Source of the DNA: MFAQ01 sp964429015
GTDB lineage: Bacteria; Patescibacteriota; Microgenomatia; UBA1400; MFAQ01
Assembly: GCA_964429015.1 (NCBI GenBank)
Contig: CAYSAM010000004.1
Location: 1-57,350, forward strand
DNA length: 57,350 nucleotides
Reading direction: 5' to 3'
Position numbers and translations under genes: made by a program. Each line of letters opens with the position of its first letter. The first letter of the stretch is position 1. Positions 33,724-42,259 of this stretch are shown here, one piece after another. The notes beneath the pieces were generated by a model. That model was not told where the DNA came from. It was given only the letters and a program-made list of their open reading frames with translations, and did not search any database.

Positions 33724-34916
33724 AGATTCTAATGCTTACACCATATTTGCCTTTTCCAGATTCTTCTGGTGGGCAAATTCGTACTCAAAATCTTTTAAAA
33801 CATCTCTGTAAAAAACACGAGATAACTTTAATATCTCTAATAAAGGACTCTGAAGAAAACAAAAACATTAAACCATTATTGAAGTACTGTAAGAAGGTTT
33901 TAACTTTTCAGCGAAGCAAGAATCCTTGGACAATAAAAAATATTCTTAAAACTGGGTTTTCCTTGGATCCATTTCTAATTGTCCGAAACTTTGCTCCTGG
34001 GGTTAAGGAGGTGGTTGCTAAAGAGCTCTCTACTGGTAAATATGATCTGATCCATGCAGAAACTTTTTATGTTATGCCAAGCATCCCCCAAACTAACCTA
34101 CCCATAATCTTGGTCGATCAAACTATAGAATACTTGGTTTATCAGCACTATGTGAACGAAACAGCACCCTGGTTTATAAGACCGCTTCTTCAAATAGATG
34201 TTGAAAAAATGAAGTACAAAGAAAGACTCTACTGGAAAAAGGCAACCCAAGTTGTTGCGGTTTCCGAGGCAGACAAAGAAGAGATGCATAAGTTAGAGCC
34301 TAACTTAGATATAAAAATTATTCCCAACGGAGTCAATCTAGATTTATTCCGTAAAAAAACAAATTGGGACAGTAGTAATAAAGCCATTTTACAGATAAGT
34401 AACTTTAAATGGCTCCAAAACGTTGAGGCTGCTCACGTTTTAATTGAAAAAGTTTTTCCCTTAGTAAAAAAGAAAATAACTGACGCAAAACTTTGGATTG
34501 TTGGTCAGCACATTCCAAAAGATATTTTAAATCTAAATAGTGCTGATATTCTTGTAAAGTCAGTACCTGAAGATGATGCTAAGTCTTTGGTTGACGCTTG
34601 GCATGATGCTGGTGTTTTCGCTTCAACAATTAAAGGTCCTGGCGGAACTAGACTAAAAAACTTGGCAGCCATGGCAAGTCAGTTACCAATAGTTTCCACC
34701 AGGGTTGGAGTTGAAGGTTTAAAAGTTAAAGATAAAGAGCATGTTTTAATTGGAAATAGTGCTCAAAAAATGGCAAGCTTAATAATAAAAGTCATTAAAA
34801 ACCCCAAACTTGCCAAAAAAATCTCACTTGCTACTCGTAAACACGTTGAAAAAAACTTTGATTGGCGCATAATTGCCGATAAGCTCGATGGTTTATATAT
34901 AGATTTAAAAAAATGA
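33720..34916 (+). CDS. Glycosyltransferase family 4-like (GT-B)
   Basis: A 398-residue protein. MKILMLTPYLPFPDSSGGQI and RTQNLLKHLCKKHEITLISL are the diagnostic N-terminus of a GT4 branch often found in exopolysaccharide and PEP-CTERM loci. VVAVSEADKEEMHK is the linker region and IPNGVNLDLF the start of the donor domain. The EX7E region is the branch variant GPGGTRLKNLAAMASQLPIV, where the first Glu is replaced. No membrane helices are seen. It is tightly coupled in the 32.3-38.0 kb run. Sugar donor unknown. Confidence 0.83.
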   Translation: MKILMLTPYLPFPDSSGGQIRTQNLLKHLCKKHEITLISLIKDSEENKNIKPLLKYCKKVLTFQRSKNPWTIKNILKTGFSLDPFLIVRNFAPGVKEVVAKELSTGKYDLIHAETFYVMPSIPQTNLPIILVDQTIEYLVYQHYVNETAPWFIRPLLQIDVEKMKYKERLYWKKATQVVAVSEADKEEMHKLEPNLDIKIIPNGVNLDLFRKKTNWDSSNKAILQISNFKWLQNVEAAHVLIEKVFPLVKKKITDAKLWIVGQHIPKDILNLNSADILVKSVPEDDAKSLVDAWHDAGVFASTIKGPGGTRLKNLAAMASQLPIVSTRVGVEGLKVKDKEHVLIGNSAQKMASLIIKVIKNPKLAKKISLATRKHVEKNFDWRIIADKLDGLYIDLKK

Positions 34917-35830
34917 CAAACAAAAAACTAGATCTTGCCGTAATAATTATTAGCTACAACACTTGCCAGCTCTTGGACGACTGTATAAAGTCCATTTACA
35001 GCTCCTATCAACCAAGTAAGGGGTTAGAAATAATCGTTGTCGACAATAACTCACAAGATGGCAGCGTTAATATGATTGAGAAAAAATACCCCAAAGTTAA
35101 ACTCATAAAGAATAAGAAAAACACAGGGTTCTCACATGCTAATAACCAGGCAGCAAAAATAGCTAGCTCTAGTTATCTATTGTTTTTAAATTCTGACACT
35201 GTCTTGAGAAAGTTTAGCTTGGTAAAGCCCCTAAAATATCTCAAAACCCATCCCGAAGCGGGAGGGGTGACAATTAAACTTGTACTCAAAAACGGAAAAC
35301 AAGATCTCGATAACCACCGTGGTTTTCCAACACCCTGGACAGCTCTTTGTAAGTTTGGTGGTCTATCTAACATTTTTCCCAACTCAACTTTTTTTAATAA
35401 CTATCATTTAGGCCTAAAAAATCTTAACAAAGTTCATCAAATACCTGTAACAGCAGGATCATTTCTTATGATGCCTGCCAAATTTTTTGAAGAAATAGGT
35501 GGGTGGGACGATTCTTACTTTTTTTATGGTGAAGATATCGATATCTCTTATCGAATAAATGAATTGGGAAAAAAAATAATATACTATCCCAAAACCCAGG
35601 CACTTCACCTGAGAGGAGCCTCATCGGGACTAAGAAAAGAAAATGAAAATAACGCCGCCTCGGACAAAGAAAATCGACTAAGAGTAGCTAAGGCCTCAGT
35701 TGATGCTTGGAAAAAATTTTATAAAAAGTTTTATGTCAACAAATATCCTAAAATAGTTACCTCAACAGTTCTTTTTGGAATATCAACTTTAGGGTTTTTT
35801 CGTTTACTAAAATACAAGCTAAAAAAATGA
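34913..35830 (+). CDS. GT2 glycosyltransferase, rhamnosyltransferase-like
   Basis: A 305-residue GT-A enzyme of the same type as the gene at 30085. LAVIIISYNTCQLLDDCI and EIIVVDNNSQDGSVNMIEKK are the first strands, NTGFSHANNQ the donor loop, LFLNSDTVL the metal site and VTAGSFLMMPAKFFEEIGGW the acceptor segment, with YFFYGEDIDISYRI holding the catalytic ED pair. HLRGASSG near the C-terminus is the conserved H-x-x-G-x-S box. Candidate substrates include rhamnose from the GDP-rhamnose pathway or a dTDP-sugar made elsewhere. 4-nt overlaps lie on both sides. Confidence 0.87.
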   Translation: MTNKKLDLAVIIISYNTCQLLDDCIKSIYSSYQPSKGLEIIVVDNNSQDGSVNMIEKKYPKVKLIKNKKNTGFSHANNQAAKIASSSYLLFLNSDTVLRKFSLVKPLKYLKTHPEAGGVTIKLVLKNGKQDLDNHRGFPTPWTALCKFGGLSNIFPNSTFFNNYHLGLKNLNKVHQIPVTAGSFLMMPAKFFEEIGGWDDSYFFYGEDIDISYRINELGKKIIYYPKTQALHLRGASSGLRKENENNAASDKENRLRVAKASVDAWKKFYKKFYVNKYPKIVTSTVLFGISTLGFFRLLKYKLKK

Positions 35831-36966
35831 AAATTGGTATTGATGCCAGACTGTATGGGGTTGAGCACACTGGTCTTGGGAGGTACGTCTATGAATTGGT
35901 AAACAATATCCTTAAAAACGACAAAAAAAACGACTATGTCTTATTTTTAAATTCCAAACACGCCAGCGATTTTCAAAACTTTAAAAGAGTAAAGACGGTC
36001 GTAACCAACATACCAATATATAGTTTTTCTGAGCAATTAGTCCTTCCGATGATATTTACAAAGGAAAAACTTGATTTGTTACATATCCCAGTCTTCAACG
36101 CCCCACTATTATATCCAGGTAAATATGTTTTAACTATTCACGATTTAATAAAGCACGACTCAAAGGGTCTAGATACTACAACGAGGTCAATGTGGATGTA
36201 CTTTTTTTTAAGAGCGGGATACTTACTTTTGTCTTCTCTTATTACCAAAAGGGCAAGTCACATTATTGTTCCAACTGAGTTTGTTAAAAAAGATGTAACT
36301 GCAAGGTTAAGGGTACCAGCGCACAAAGTATCTGTAACATATGAGGCAGTTTCCGGCTCACTTAAAGATCTTGTCTTAAGTGAAAAAGAAAAAAAACAAA
36401 CCCTAAGTAAATATCAACTTTCCCAGCCCTTTCTTGTTTACACAGGCAATGTTTATCCTCATAAAAATATCGACATTCTTATCGACGCAGTTTGCCAACA
36501 CAATCAAGAAAAAGAAGTTGACGTGGACTTGGCAATAATTTGTGCTCGTTCCATTTTTTGGGAGAGATTAAATAAAAAAATACAAGATAGAGGAGTGGGT
36601 GACCACATTAAACTATTAGGCTTTTTGGACGACAACGAGATTTCTAGATTGTATAGTTTGGCTTTAGCACTTGTCCATCCGAGCAAAATGGAAGGATTTG
36701 GACTAACCGGTTTGGAGGCTATGAATGTTGGCTTGCCGGTAGTTTCGAGTAATGCCAGTTGTTTGCCAGAGGTTTATGGAGACGCAGCTTTATTTTTTGA
36801 TCCGAATAGTCTTGATGATTTGGTAAAAAAAATAAATCAAATCATAAAAGATTCCGAACTTAGAACATCTCTTGCTGCCAAAGGATACCAGCAAGCCAAA
36901 AAGTACTCTTGGCAAAAAATGGCAACTCAAACAAAGAACATCTACGATAAGTTATTTACAAAATGA
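35827..36966 (+). CDS. Glycosyltransferase family 4, mannosyltransferase B-like
   Basis: A 379-residue GT-B enzyme. KIGIDARLYGVEHTGLGRYV is the classical N-terminal G-I-D-A-R...G-I/L-G-R-Y motif of MtfB-like GT4, and VLTIHDLIKHDSKG the interdomain segment. ASHIIVPTEFVKKDVTAR is the linker and YTGNVYPHKNIDILIDAV the donor domain start. KMEGFGLTGLEAMNVGLPVV holds an intact EX7E, followed by SSNASCLPEVYGDAAL. GDP-mannose is the usual donor of this branch, and manC lies two genes downstream. 4-nt overlaps lie on both sides. Confidence 0.9.
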   Translation: MKIGIDARLYGVEHTGLGRYVYELVNNILKNDKKNDYVLFLNSKHASDFQNFKRVKTVVTNIPIYSFSEQLVLPMIFTKEKLDLLHIPVFNAPLLYPGKYVLTIHDLIKHDSKGLDTTTRSMWMYFFLRAGYLLLSSLITKRASHIIVPTEFVKKDVTARLRVPAHKVSVTYEAVSGSLKDLVLSEKEKKQTLSKYQLSQPFLVYTGNVYPHKNIDILIDAVCQHNQEKEVDVDLAIICARSIFWERLNKKIQDRGVGDHIKLLGFLDDNEISRLYSLALALVHPSKMEGFGLTGLEAMNVGLPVVSSNASCLPEVYGDAALFFDPNSLDDLVKKINQIIKDSELRTSLAAKGYQQAKKYSWQKMATQTKNIYDKLFTK

Positions 36967-38054
36967 AAGTTGCTATTGTTTACGATAGAGTAAATAAGTA
37001 CGGCGGAGCAGAAAGATTTTTAGAAACCATACTAGATATTTTCCCCAAAGCTCCAATATTTACTTTGGTTGCCAGCACATATTTACCAAGCTGGTCAAGA
37101 AAAAATAAGGTTTACCCAACTTTTTTAAATTGGTTTCCTTTTTTAAGAACAAGACACGAGTTGCTGGCACCTATCGCCCCAATGGCATTTGAAACTCATA
37201 ACTTAAAAGACTACGACCTCATAATTAGTGTAACCAGTGCCGACGCTAAATCTGTTGTTACCTTACCACACCAAACCCATATTTGTATTTGTCTTACCCC
37301 AACTCGCTATTTATGGAGTGGACAAAAGGAATATAGAAAAGATCCAAAGCTAAAATTTTTACCCCAATTTTTACTAAAATATTTTAAGTTTGTTGATCTT
37401 CTGCTCTCAACGAGGCCAGACTATTTTATTGCCATTTCCAAGGAGGTAAAGAAACGAATTCAAAAATATTACCATAGGGAGTCTACTGTTATATATCCTC
37501 CCGTAGATAATCAGTTTTTTGTAAAAAAGCCTGTTAACCAAAAAAGTAGAAAATATTACTTGATTGTTTCCCGCCTGGTACCATACAAAAAAATAGATTT
37601 AGTAATTAGTGCATTTAATAAAAACAAGCAAAAACTGATAATTGTAGGGGAGGGGAGCGAGTTAAATATTTTGCAAAAACAAGCCAAAAGAAATATAAAA
37701 TTTGTTGGTTTAGTGCACGATGAGGAGTTAAAACAATATTATCAAAACGCAAAAGCGGTAATTTTTCCCCAACGAGAGGACTTTGGCTTGGTTCCACTCG
37801 AGTCACAAGCATCAGGCACACCTGTAATTGCCTACAACTATGGGGGTGCCAAGGAAACAATAGTCAAAAACCAAACTGGTATTTTTTTTCAACACCAGAC
37901 TGTTACTTCTATAAACTTGGCCATAAAAAAATTTTCCAAGTTAAATATTGAATATGATGCTTGTTTGAATAATGCTAAGAAGTTCAACACTCTACGCTTT
38001 AAAAAAGAGCTCCTTTATTGTGTCAACAATGCCTTAGCTAATACTGCTAATTAA
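36963..38054 (+). CDS. Glycosyltransferase family 4, WbaZ-like
   Basis: A 363-residue GT-B enzyme. KVAIVYDRVNKYGGAERFLE and the downstream CICLTPTRYLWSGQKEYRK are the distinctive N-terminal boxes of WbaZ-like mannosyltransferases (family first-mannosyltransferase type). FIAISKEVKKRIQKYYHRES is the linker, with VIYPPVD opening the donor domain. FPQREDFGLVPLESQASGTP is the EX7E, with E-D-F-G, and ends AYNYGGAKETI. It probably adds mannose to the growing lipid-linked unit (inference). It is the last + strand gene before convergent manC, overlapping it by 4 nt. Confidence 0.88.
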   Translation: MKVAIVYDRVNKYGGAERFLETILDIFPKAPIFTLVASTYLPSWSRKNKVYPTFLNWFPFLRTRHELLAPIAPMAFETHNLKDYDLIISVTSADAKSVVTLPHQTHICICLTPTRYLWSGQKEYRKDPKLKFLPQFLLKYFKFVDLLLSTRPDYFIAISKEVKKRIQKYYHRESTVIYPPVDNQFFVKKPVNQKSRKYYLIVSRLVPYKKIDLVISAFNKNKQKLIIVGEGSELNILQKQAKRNIKFVGLVHDEELKQYYQNAKAVIFPQREDFGLVPLESQASGTPVIAYNYGGAKETIVKNQTGIFFQHQTVTSINLAIKKFSKLNIEYDACLNNAKKFNTLRFKKELLYCVNNALANTAN

Positions 38055-39097
38055 AGATCTCCAGAATTTATTCTATCAACGACTTGGTTAACTAAACTAG
38101 TTTTATTTTTTTTGCTAACAAGTATTCCGTTTTTGGACTCTATAACCACCACATCCTCTAAACCAATTGTAGCTATGGTCTTCCCAGTCTCACTCCACAA
38201 AAAGTTGTTATCACCGTCAATTTGAATATCACCTCCAGTGCCAGGATATATCCTTGTCTTATCATAGTACTTGCCAACAGCTTCCCAAGTTCCAAAATCT
38301 ATCCACTCAAAGTTATTTTCGATAACAAGTGACCTGCCATCTTTGTGTGAAAGCCTAGTAACAACTTCAATTTGATCCTTTGGCATTTTTATAAACTCAG
38401 TTTCTACATCTGCCCCAGTTGCTATTGCAACAAGCGGATCGTACCACTCCTTTCTATACCTCTTAAACATTTCCAGCATTCCGACAGGTGTCATGCTAGA
38501 GTGATTTGTGTGTAGCAAAAGTTTTCCAGAACCCATTAATTCTTTTATTCTGTCTACCTCAGATCTATCTACAAAATCGTCAACTTCAAATATTTTTACT
38601 CCATTTTCTTGTGCGACAAGTTTCCCTTTTAGTAAATAATCAACCCCTCCTTGGTGCCACTTTGGCTCAAAACCACTAGTGACATACTTTCCCGTCGATA
38701 CTATATATTTTTCCGCAATTTTTAAAAATTCAATAAGGGAATCTTCTGGTAATCTTAGGTCATCGGCTTGGATAATCATAAATGGTTCACTTCCCTTTCC
38801 CAGTTTGATTAAGTTTGCAGCCGCCAGACCGTTAGCTGGCCCCTGGTTTCTTGTTTCTGGCTCAATAAAAACATTCTCGGCTACCAACTCTGGAGCTTGA
38901 TGGTGGGCAATTTTAGCCTGAATTGAATTTGTTTGTAAGTAAATTTCCTCTGGTTTAAACCACTTTCTAAGTACTCTCCAGTTGATCTGAAATAAAGATT
39001 CTCCATTTACAAGTGGTAAAAAGTGTTTTGGCATGGCGGGGGTACTCATTGGCCACATTTTTGTTCCTACCCCTCCACAAATTATAACTGGTATCAT
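38051..39097 (-). CDS. manC: Mannose-1-phosphate guanylyltransferase (minus strand)
   Basis: I start the protein at MIPVIICGGVGT (348 residues). A further-upstream in-frame Met at 39130 is rejected because a minus-strand TATAAT (39110-39105) lies between and ends 7 nt before the ATG at 39097. GGVGTKMWPMSTPAMPKHFL is the nucleotidyltransferase signature (normally GGxGTRLWPLSRxxxPKQFL), with Lys for the usual Arg. ENVFIEPETRNQGPA and QADDLRLPEDSL are the GDP-Man pyrophosphorylase motifs, and IENNFEWIDFGTWEAVGKYY the C-terminal one. There is no phosphomannose isomerase domain. It makes GDP-mannose from Man-1-P and GTP, supplying gmd and mannosyltransferases. Confidence 0.87.
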   Translation of the reverse strand: MIPVIICGGVGTKMWPMSTPAMPKHFLPLVNGESLFQINWRVLRKWFKPEEIYLQTNSIQAKIAHHQAPELVAENVFIEPETRNQGPANGLAAANLIKLGKGSEPFMIIQADDLRLPEDSLIEFLKIAEKYIVSTGKYVTSGFEPKWHQGGVDYLLKGKLVAQENGVKIFEVDDFVDRSEVDRIKELMGSGKLLLHTNHSSMTPVGMLEMFKRYRKEWYDPLVAIATGADVETEFIKMPKDQIEVVTRLSHKDGRSLVIENNFEWIDFGTWEAVGKYYDKTRIYPGTGGDIQIDGDNNFLWSETGKTIATIGLEDVVVIESKNGILVSKKNKTSLVNQVVDRINSGDL

Positions 39098-39104
39098 GAT
39101 ATAG

Positions 39105-39110
39105 ATTATA
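39105..39110 (-). promoter_or_regulatory. -10 box TATAAT, leaderless-type, for manC (minus strand)
   Basis: The minus strand reads GTTATAATCTATATCATG: TATAAT ends 7 nt before the ATG at 39097. This box fixes the start of manC at MIPVIICGG, which also matches the protein family. Confidence 0.5.
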
Positions 39111-39171
39111 ACTAAACTATTACTTGTCACAGTATCACTTGTTGTCTGGTTAAGATAAAATGACCATAACT

Positions 39172-39822
39172 ATGTTTTACGATTCAATCAAAAGACTTAT
39201 CGACATTCTCGCCTCACTCATTCTTGCTATTCTTTTTTTACCAGTCTGGATAATTATTCCCATTATCTTAAAAATAGATTCAAAAGGTCCTCTTTTTTAC
39301 AAACCAGAAAGGGTGGGCAAAAATGGAAAAAAATTTGGAATGTACAAATTTCGCTCCATGAAAATGTTTGAGGTCAACGGTAAAGAGGTGCATGCTACAG
39401 AGTTTTGGAATCATAATCCAGTTCTTTTTGAAAAATACAAAAAAAATGGTTGGAAGTTAGAACTAGACGAAGATCCGAGAATAACAAAACTTGGGAGGGT
39501 CTTAAGGCAGACAAGCATAGATGAAATGCCACAAGTTATAAATGTGCTCAAAGGTGAAATGAGCCTAGTTGGTCCGAGAGCCTATGTGGAACCGGAGCTA
39601 AAAGACGCTATTAAGCGTTATGGTAAAAATGTTGAAAAGCTTATAACAGAAAGTTTAACGGCAAAGCCTGGCATCACAGGACCGTGGCAAGTGTCTGGCC
39701 GTAACGAAATTCCTTGGAATCAACGGGTAGCTATAGATGCTGACTATGCCAAGAGAAAATCTATCATTTACGACATCTATATTATTCTGAAAACCCCATT
39801 TGCTATGATTAGTAAGTGGTAG
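39172..39822 (+). CDS. Bacterial sugar transferase (phosphoglycosyl transferase, WcaJ/WbaP-type core)
   Basis: The start could be the ATG at 39160 or 39172. A candidate -10 (TAAGAT, 39151-39156) would place the mRNA start after the first ATG, so I use 39172 (216 residues, MFYDSIKRLIDILASLILA). The N-terminal reentrant or transmembrane helix is followed by GPLFYKPERVGKNGKKFGMY and KFRSM. DEDPRITKLGRVLR, TSIDEMPQVINVLKGEMSLV and GPRAYVEPEL are the core motifs of monotopic phosphoglycosyl transferases, and KPGITGPWQVSGRNEIPW completes the family. It puts the first sugar-phosphate on undecaprenyl phosphate, starting the glycan made by this locus. Confidence 0.9.
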   Translation: MFYDSIKRLIDILASLILAILFLPVWIIIPIILKIDSKGPLFYKPERVGKNGKKFGMYKFRSMKMFEVNGKEVHATEFWNHNPVLFEKYKKNGWKLELDEDPRITKLGRVLRQTSIDEMPQVINVLKGEMSLVGPRAYVEPELKDAIKRYGKNVEKLITESLTAKPGITGPWQVSGRNEIPWNQRVAIDADYAKRKSIIYDIYIILKTPFAMISKW

Positions 39823-39842
39823 ATCTATTTAACAAACAAAAA

Positions 39843-41702
39843 ATGATGAAAAAAATCCTATACATACTTTTGCCTTTACTAATCATAATCTTGGTTGTTG
39901 GCGCTGGTGCCTTGTATGCCTATACAGCAGCAAAATCTTTTTTGCCAAACACTAACGCGCTTATGCAAACCGCTGATGAGTTAAAAGTTGCTTTTCAAAG
40001 TCAAGACTTAATACTTTCAAAAACCAAAACAGAGCAACTAGCTAAGGAAGTTGCTGAGTTAAACACTAAATACCAAAAATATTCCTGGGTCAGTAAACTA
40101 CCACTAGTGGGAAGTTATGCAAGAGATGGTCAATCAGCGATAAACGCTTCTAGTTATCTAGTTAAATCTTTAGACACTCTTATTGTTTCTGTTGAGCCAT
40201 ATGCAGACCTTTTAGGTTTTGTTACAAGTGCCACCACAGAAGGAAAGATAAAAGCCACTCAACCTCAAACAATTGAAGATCGCATTATTTTTATGGCTCA
40301 AACCTTGGATAAAATTAGCCCTGATCTCGATAGAGTTGGTGCTGACATGGAGCTAGCTCAAAAAGAATTAGCTAAAATCGACGCCAATAGGTATCCAGAA
40401 TCAATAAAAGGAAAAGCTGTAAGAAGTAAAATAGTAAGTCTAAAATCTACTGTTTCCGAGTCTGCAACCCTACTCTCACAAGCCAAACCACTAATAAAAC
40501 TTTTTCCTGAACTCTTAGGTAATCCAAATTCAAAAACCTATATGGTCCTTTTGCAAAATGATGCTGAGTTGCGTGCCACTGGTGGCTTTATGACTGCTTA
40601 TGCATTTCTAAGAGTAACAAAAGGAAAGATAGAGCCATTAGCTTCTTATAACATATACGACCTAGACGACAGATTCAAGAAAAAAGTCCCAGCCCCAGAA
40701 CCAATTAAAAAATACTTGAACGAAAACTACTTAAATTTAAGAAATGTAAACTTGTCTCCTGACTACAAGGTTTCAATGGATGAGTTCTATAAATACTATC
40801 GAGAAATTCCTGGTATGCCCAAAATTGATGGCATAGTTGCTATAGATACCAAGTTTCCAGTCGAAATTCTCAAGATAATCGGCCCCATTGGTGTTGGTGG
40901 TTGGGGTAACTTTGGCCCACAAATAGACAAGAGATGTGACTGTCCCCAGGTTGTTTATGCTTTGGAAGACATGATCACCAAACCAGTCGCGGGTATCAGA
41001 CCAGATCGCAAAGCAGTCTTGGGACCCCTAATGCACTCTATGATGGCCAACGCCATGGGAAGTCCAAAACATACCTGGCCCAAGCTTCTAAATGTCGCCT
41101 TGAGTGCAATAAAAGAAAAGCATTTACTTTTCTACTTTATGGAAGACAAGTCACAACTTATTGCTGAAGACTTCAATGCTGCAGGTAGAATCAAAGATTA
41201 TGCCGGAGACTATCTTCACATAAGTGACTCTAACTTCGGTGGAGCAAAGTCTGACATGTTTATAACTCGCGAAGTCGAACAAGAAATAACCACCGAGAAT
41301 GGCACCGTAACAAAAACAGTATCCATTTCCTACAATAATCCCAGAAAAGGCGACAACTGTAACCTAGAGGCGGGACAGCTATGTCTAAATGGTATTTATA
41401 GGGACTATGTCAGACTTTATGTTCCAAAGGGGTCTAAACTTCTTTCAGTTGTCGGATCAGAAGTGAAAGAGCAAGTAAGTGAGGACTTGGGAAAAACGGT
41501 TTTTGAAAGCTTCTTTACCATGAGGCCACAATCTCAAAGCAAAATAGTTTTTAAATACCAACTACCAAATTTAGATCTTTCTACTTACAAGTTCTTAATC
41601 CAAAAACAACCAGGCCTACCAACCATAAAACACACCATTATTTATAATGGCAGTCAAACTGTAGTTAACTTAAGTGAGGATAAAGAGGTTGTCTTAAATT
41701 AA
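39843..41702 (+). CDS. DUF4012 domain protein, membrane-anchored
   Basis: The frame opens at a GTG (39816) inside the previous gene's end; I prefer the ATG at 39843 (619 residues), which directly precedes a clean N-terminal membrane anchor (KKILYILLPLLIIILVVGAG). A long helical region follows (about 30-200). The DUF4012 core has YMVLLQNDAELRATGGFMTA and YAFLRVTKGKIEPL. SNFGGAKSDMFITREVEQEI and a beta-rich C-terminal domain complete it. DUF4012 proteins are common next to polysaccharide loci in Patescibacteria and Actinobacteria and are thought to be extracytoplasmic; no biochemical function is established to my knowledge. Its stop shares a base with the recO start. Confidence 0.83.
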   Translation: MMKKILYILLPLLIIILVVGAGALYAYTAAKSFLPNTNALMQTADELKVAFQSQDLILSKTKTEQLAKEVAELNTKYQKYSWVSKLPLVGSYARDGQSAINASSYLVKSLDTLIVSVEPYADLLGFVTSATTEGKIKATQPQTIEDRIIFMAQTLDKISPDLDRVGADMELAQKELAKIDANRYPESIKGKAVRSKIVSLKSTVSESATLLSQAKPLIKLFPELLGNPNSKTYMVLLQNDAELRATGGFMTAYAFLRVTKGKIEPLASYNIYDLDDRFKKKVPAPEPIKKYLNENYLNLRNVNLSPDYKVSMDEFYKYYREIPGMPKIDGIVAIDTKFPVEILKIIGPIGVGGWGNFGPQIDKRCDCPQVVYALEDMITKPVAGIRPDRKAVLGPLMHSMMANAMGSPKHTWPKLLNVALSAIKEKHLLFYFMEDKSQLIAEDFNAAGRIKDYAGDYLHISDSNFGGAKSDMFITREVEQEITTENGTVTKTVSISYNNPRKGDNCNLEAGQLCLNGIYRDYVRLYVPKGSKLLSVVGSEVKEQVSEDLGKTVFESFFTMRPQSQSKIVFKYQLPNLDLSTYKFLIQKQPGLPTIKHTIIYNGSQTVVNLSEDKEVVLN

Positions 41703-42238
41703 TGCGCAATCGGTATAACGACACAGGAATAATAATAAAAACGGCTGATTATGGAGAATCTGACAAGATCATATCCATAATCAGTTTGGAACATGGCCTG
41801 GTTCACTATTTTGCTGTTGGTGCTCGTTCTGCCCGCTCCAAAAAGTCGGCTCACTTGGATCTTGCCAGCATAATTAAGTATGAGGCAAGTAATAACCACA
41901 ACCAGAACTATTTGGTGCAGGCTGATACTATTAACAGCTTTCAAGGGATCAAAGATAATTTAAAAAAAATTAGTCTGACATTTTCTTTTTTGGAAATTGT
42001 TTATCATTTGTTGCCGGCAGAGCAAGAGGATAAAGAGATGTTTGATTCTTTAAAAAACTTTTTAACTTCACTGGACCTAAGCCACAGTCCCTTAAATGAC
42101 AAAAAAATGGCTTCCAAGTTTGGACAATACCTATTAAGACATCTCGGTTATCCACCAGTGCCTCACGAAAAAATTAGTCTAAGTGATTATTTTGAAACTC
42201 TTATGAACCGGAAAATAATTAGCAAAGAAATACTTTAA
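41702..42238 (+). CDS. recO: DNA repair protein RecO, short form
   Basis: A 178-residue protein. RYNDTGIIIKTADYGESDKI and SIISLEHGLVHYFAVGARSA are the N-terminal OB-fold signature of RecO (G-I-V-L-x-x-x-x-Y-x-E-x-D then G-x-x-x-x-x-A-x-G-x-R). The C-terminal helical domain is shortened: canonical RecO is about 230-250 residues with a cysteine zinc site, and this protein has no cysteine at all. RecO loads RecA onto SSB-coated single-stranded DNA with RecR. The short form may simply be the lineage norm. It overlaps the DUF4012 gene by 1 nt. Confidence 0.82.
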   Translation: MRNRYNDTGIIIKTADYGESDKIISIISLEHGLVHYFAVGARSARSKKSAHLDLASIIKYEASNNHNQNYLVQADTINSFQGIKDNLKKISLTFSFLEIVYHLLPAEQEDKEMFDSLKNFLTSLDLSHSPLNDKKMASKFGQYLLRHLGYPPVPHEKISLSDYFETLMNRKIISKEIL

Positions 42239-42259
42239 TGAGTTAAAATGAATTATTCT

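Noticed and set aside
38051..39130. Longer manC start at 39130
   Set aside because: The added 11 residues precede the family N-terminus MIPVIICGG, and a TATAAT box lies between the two starts.
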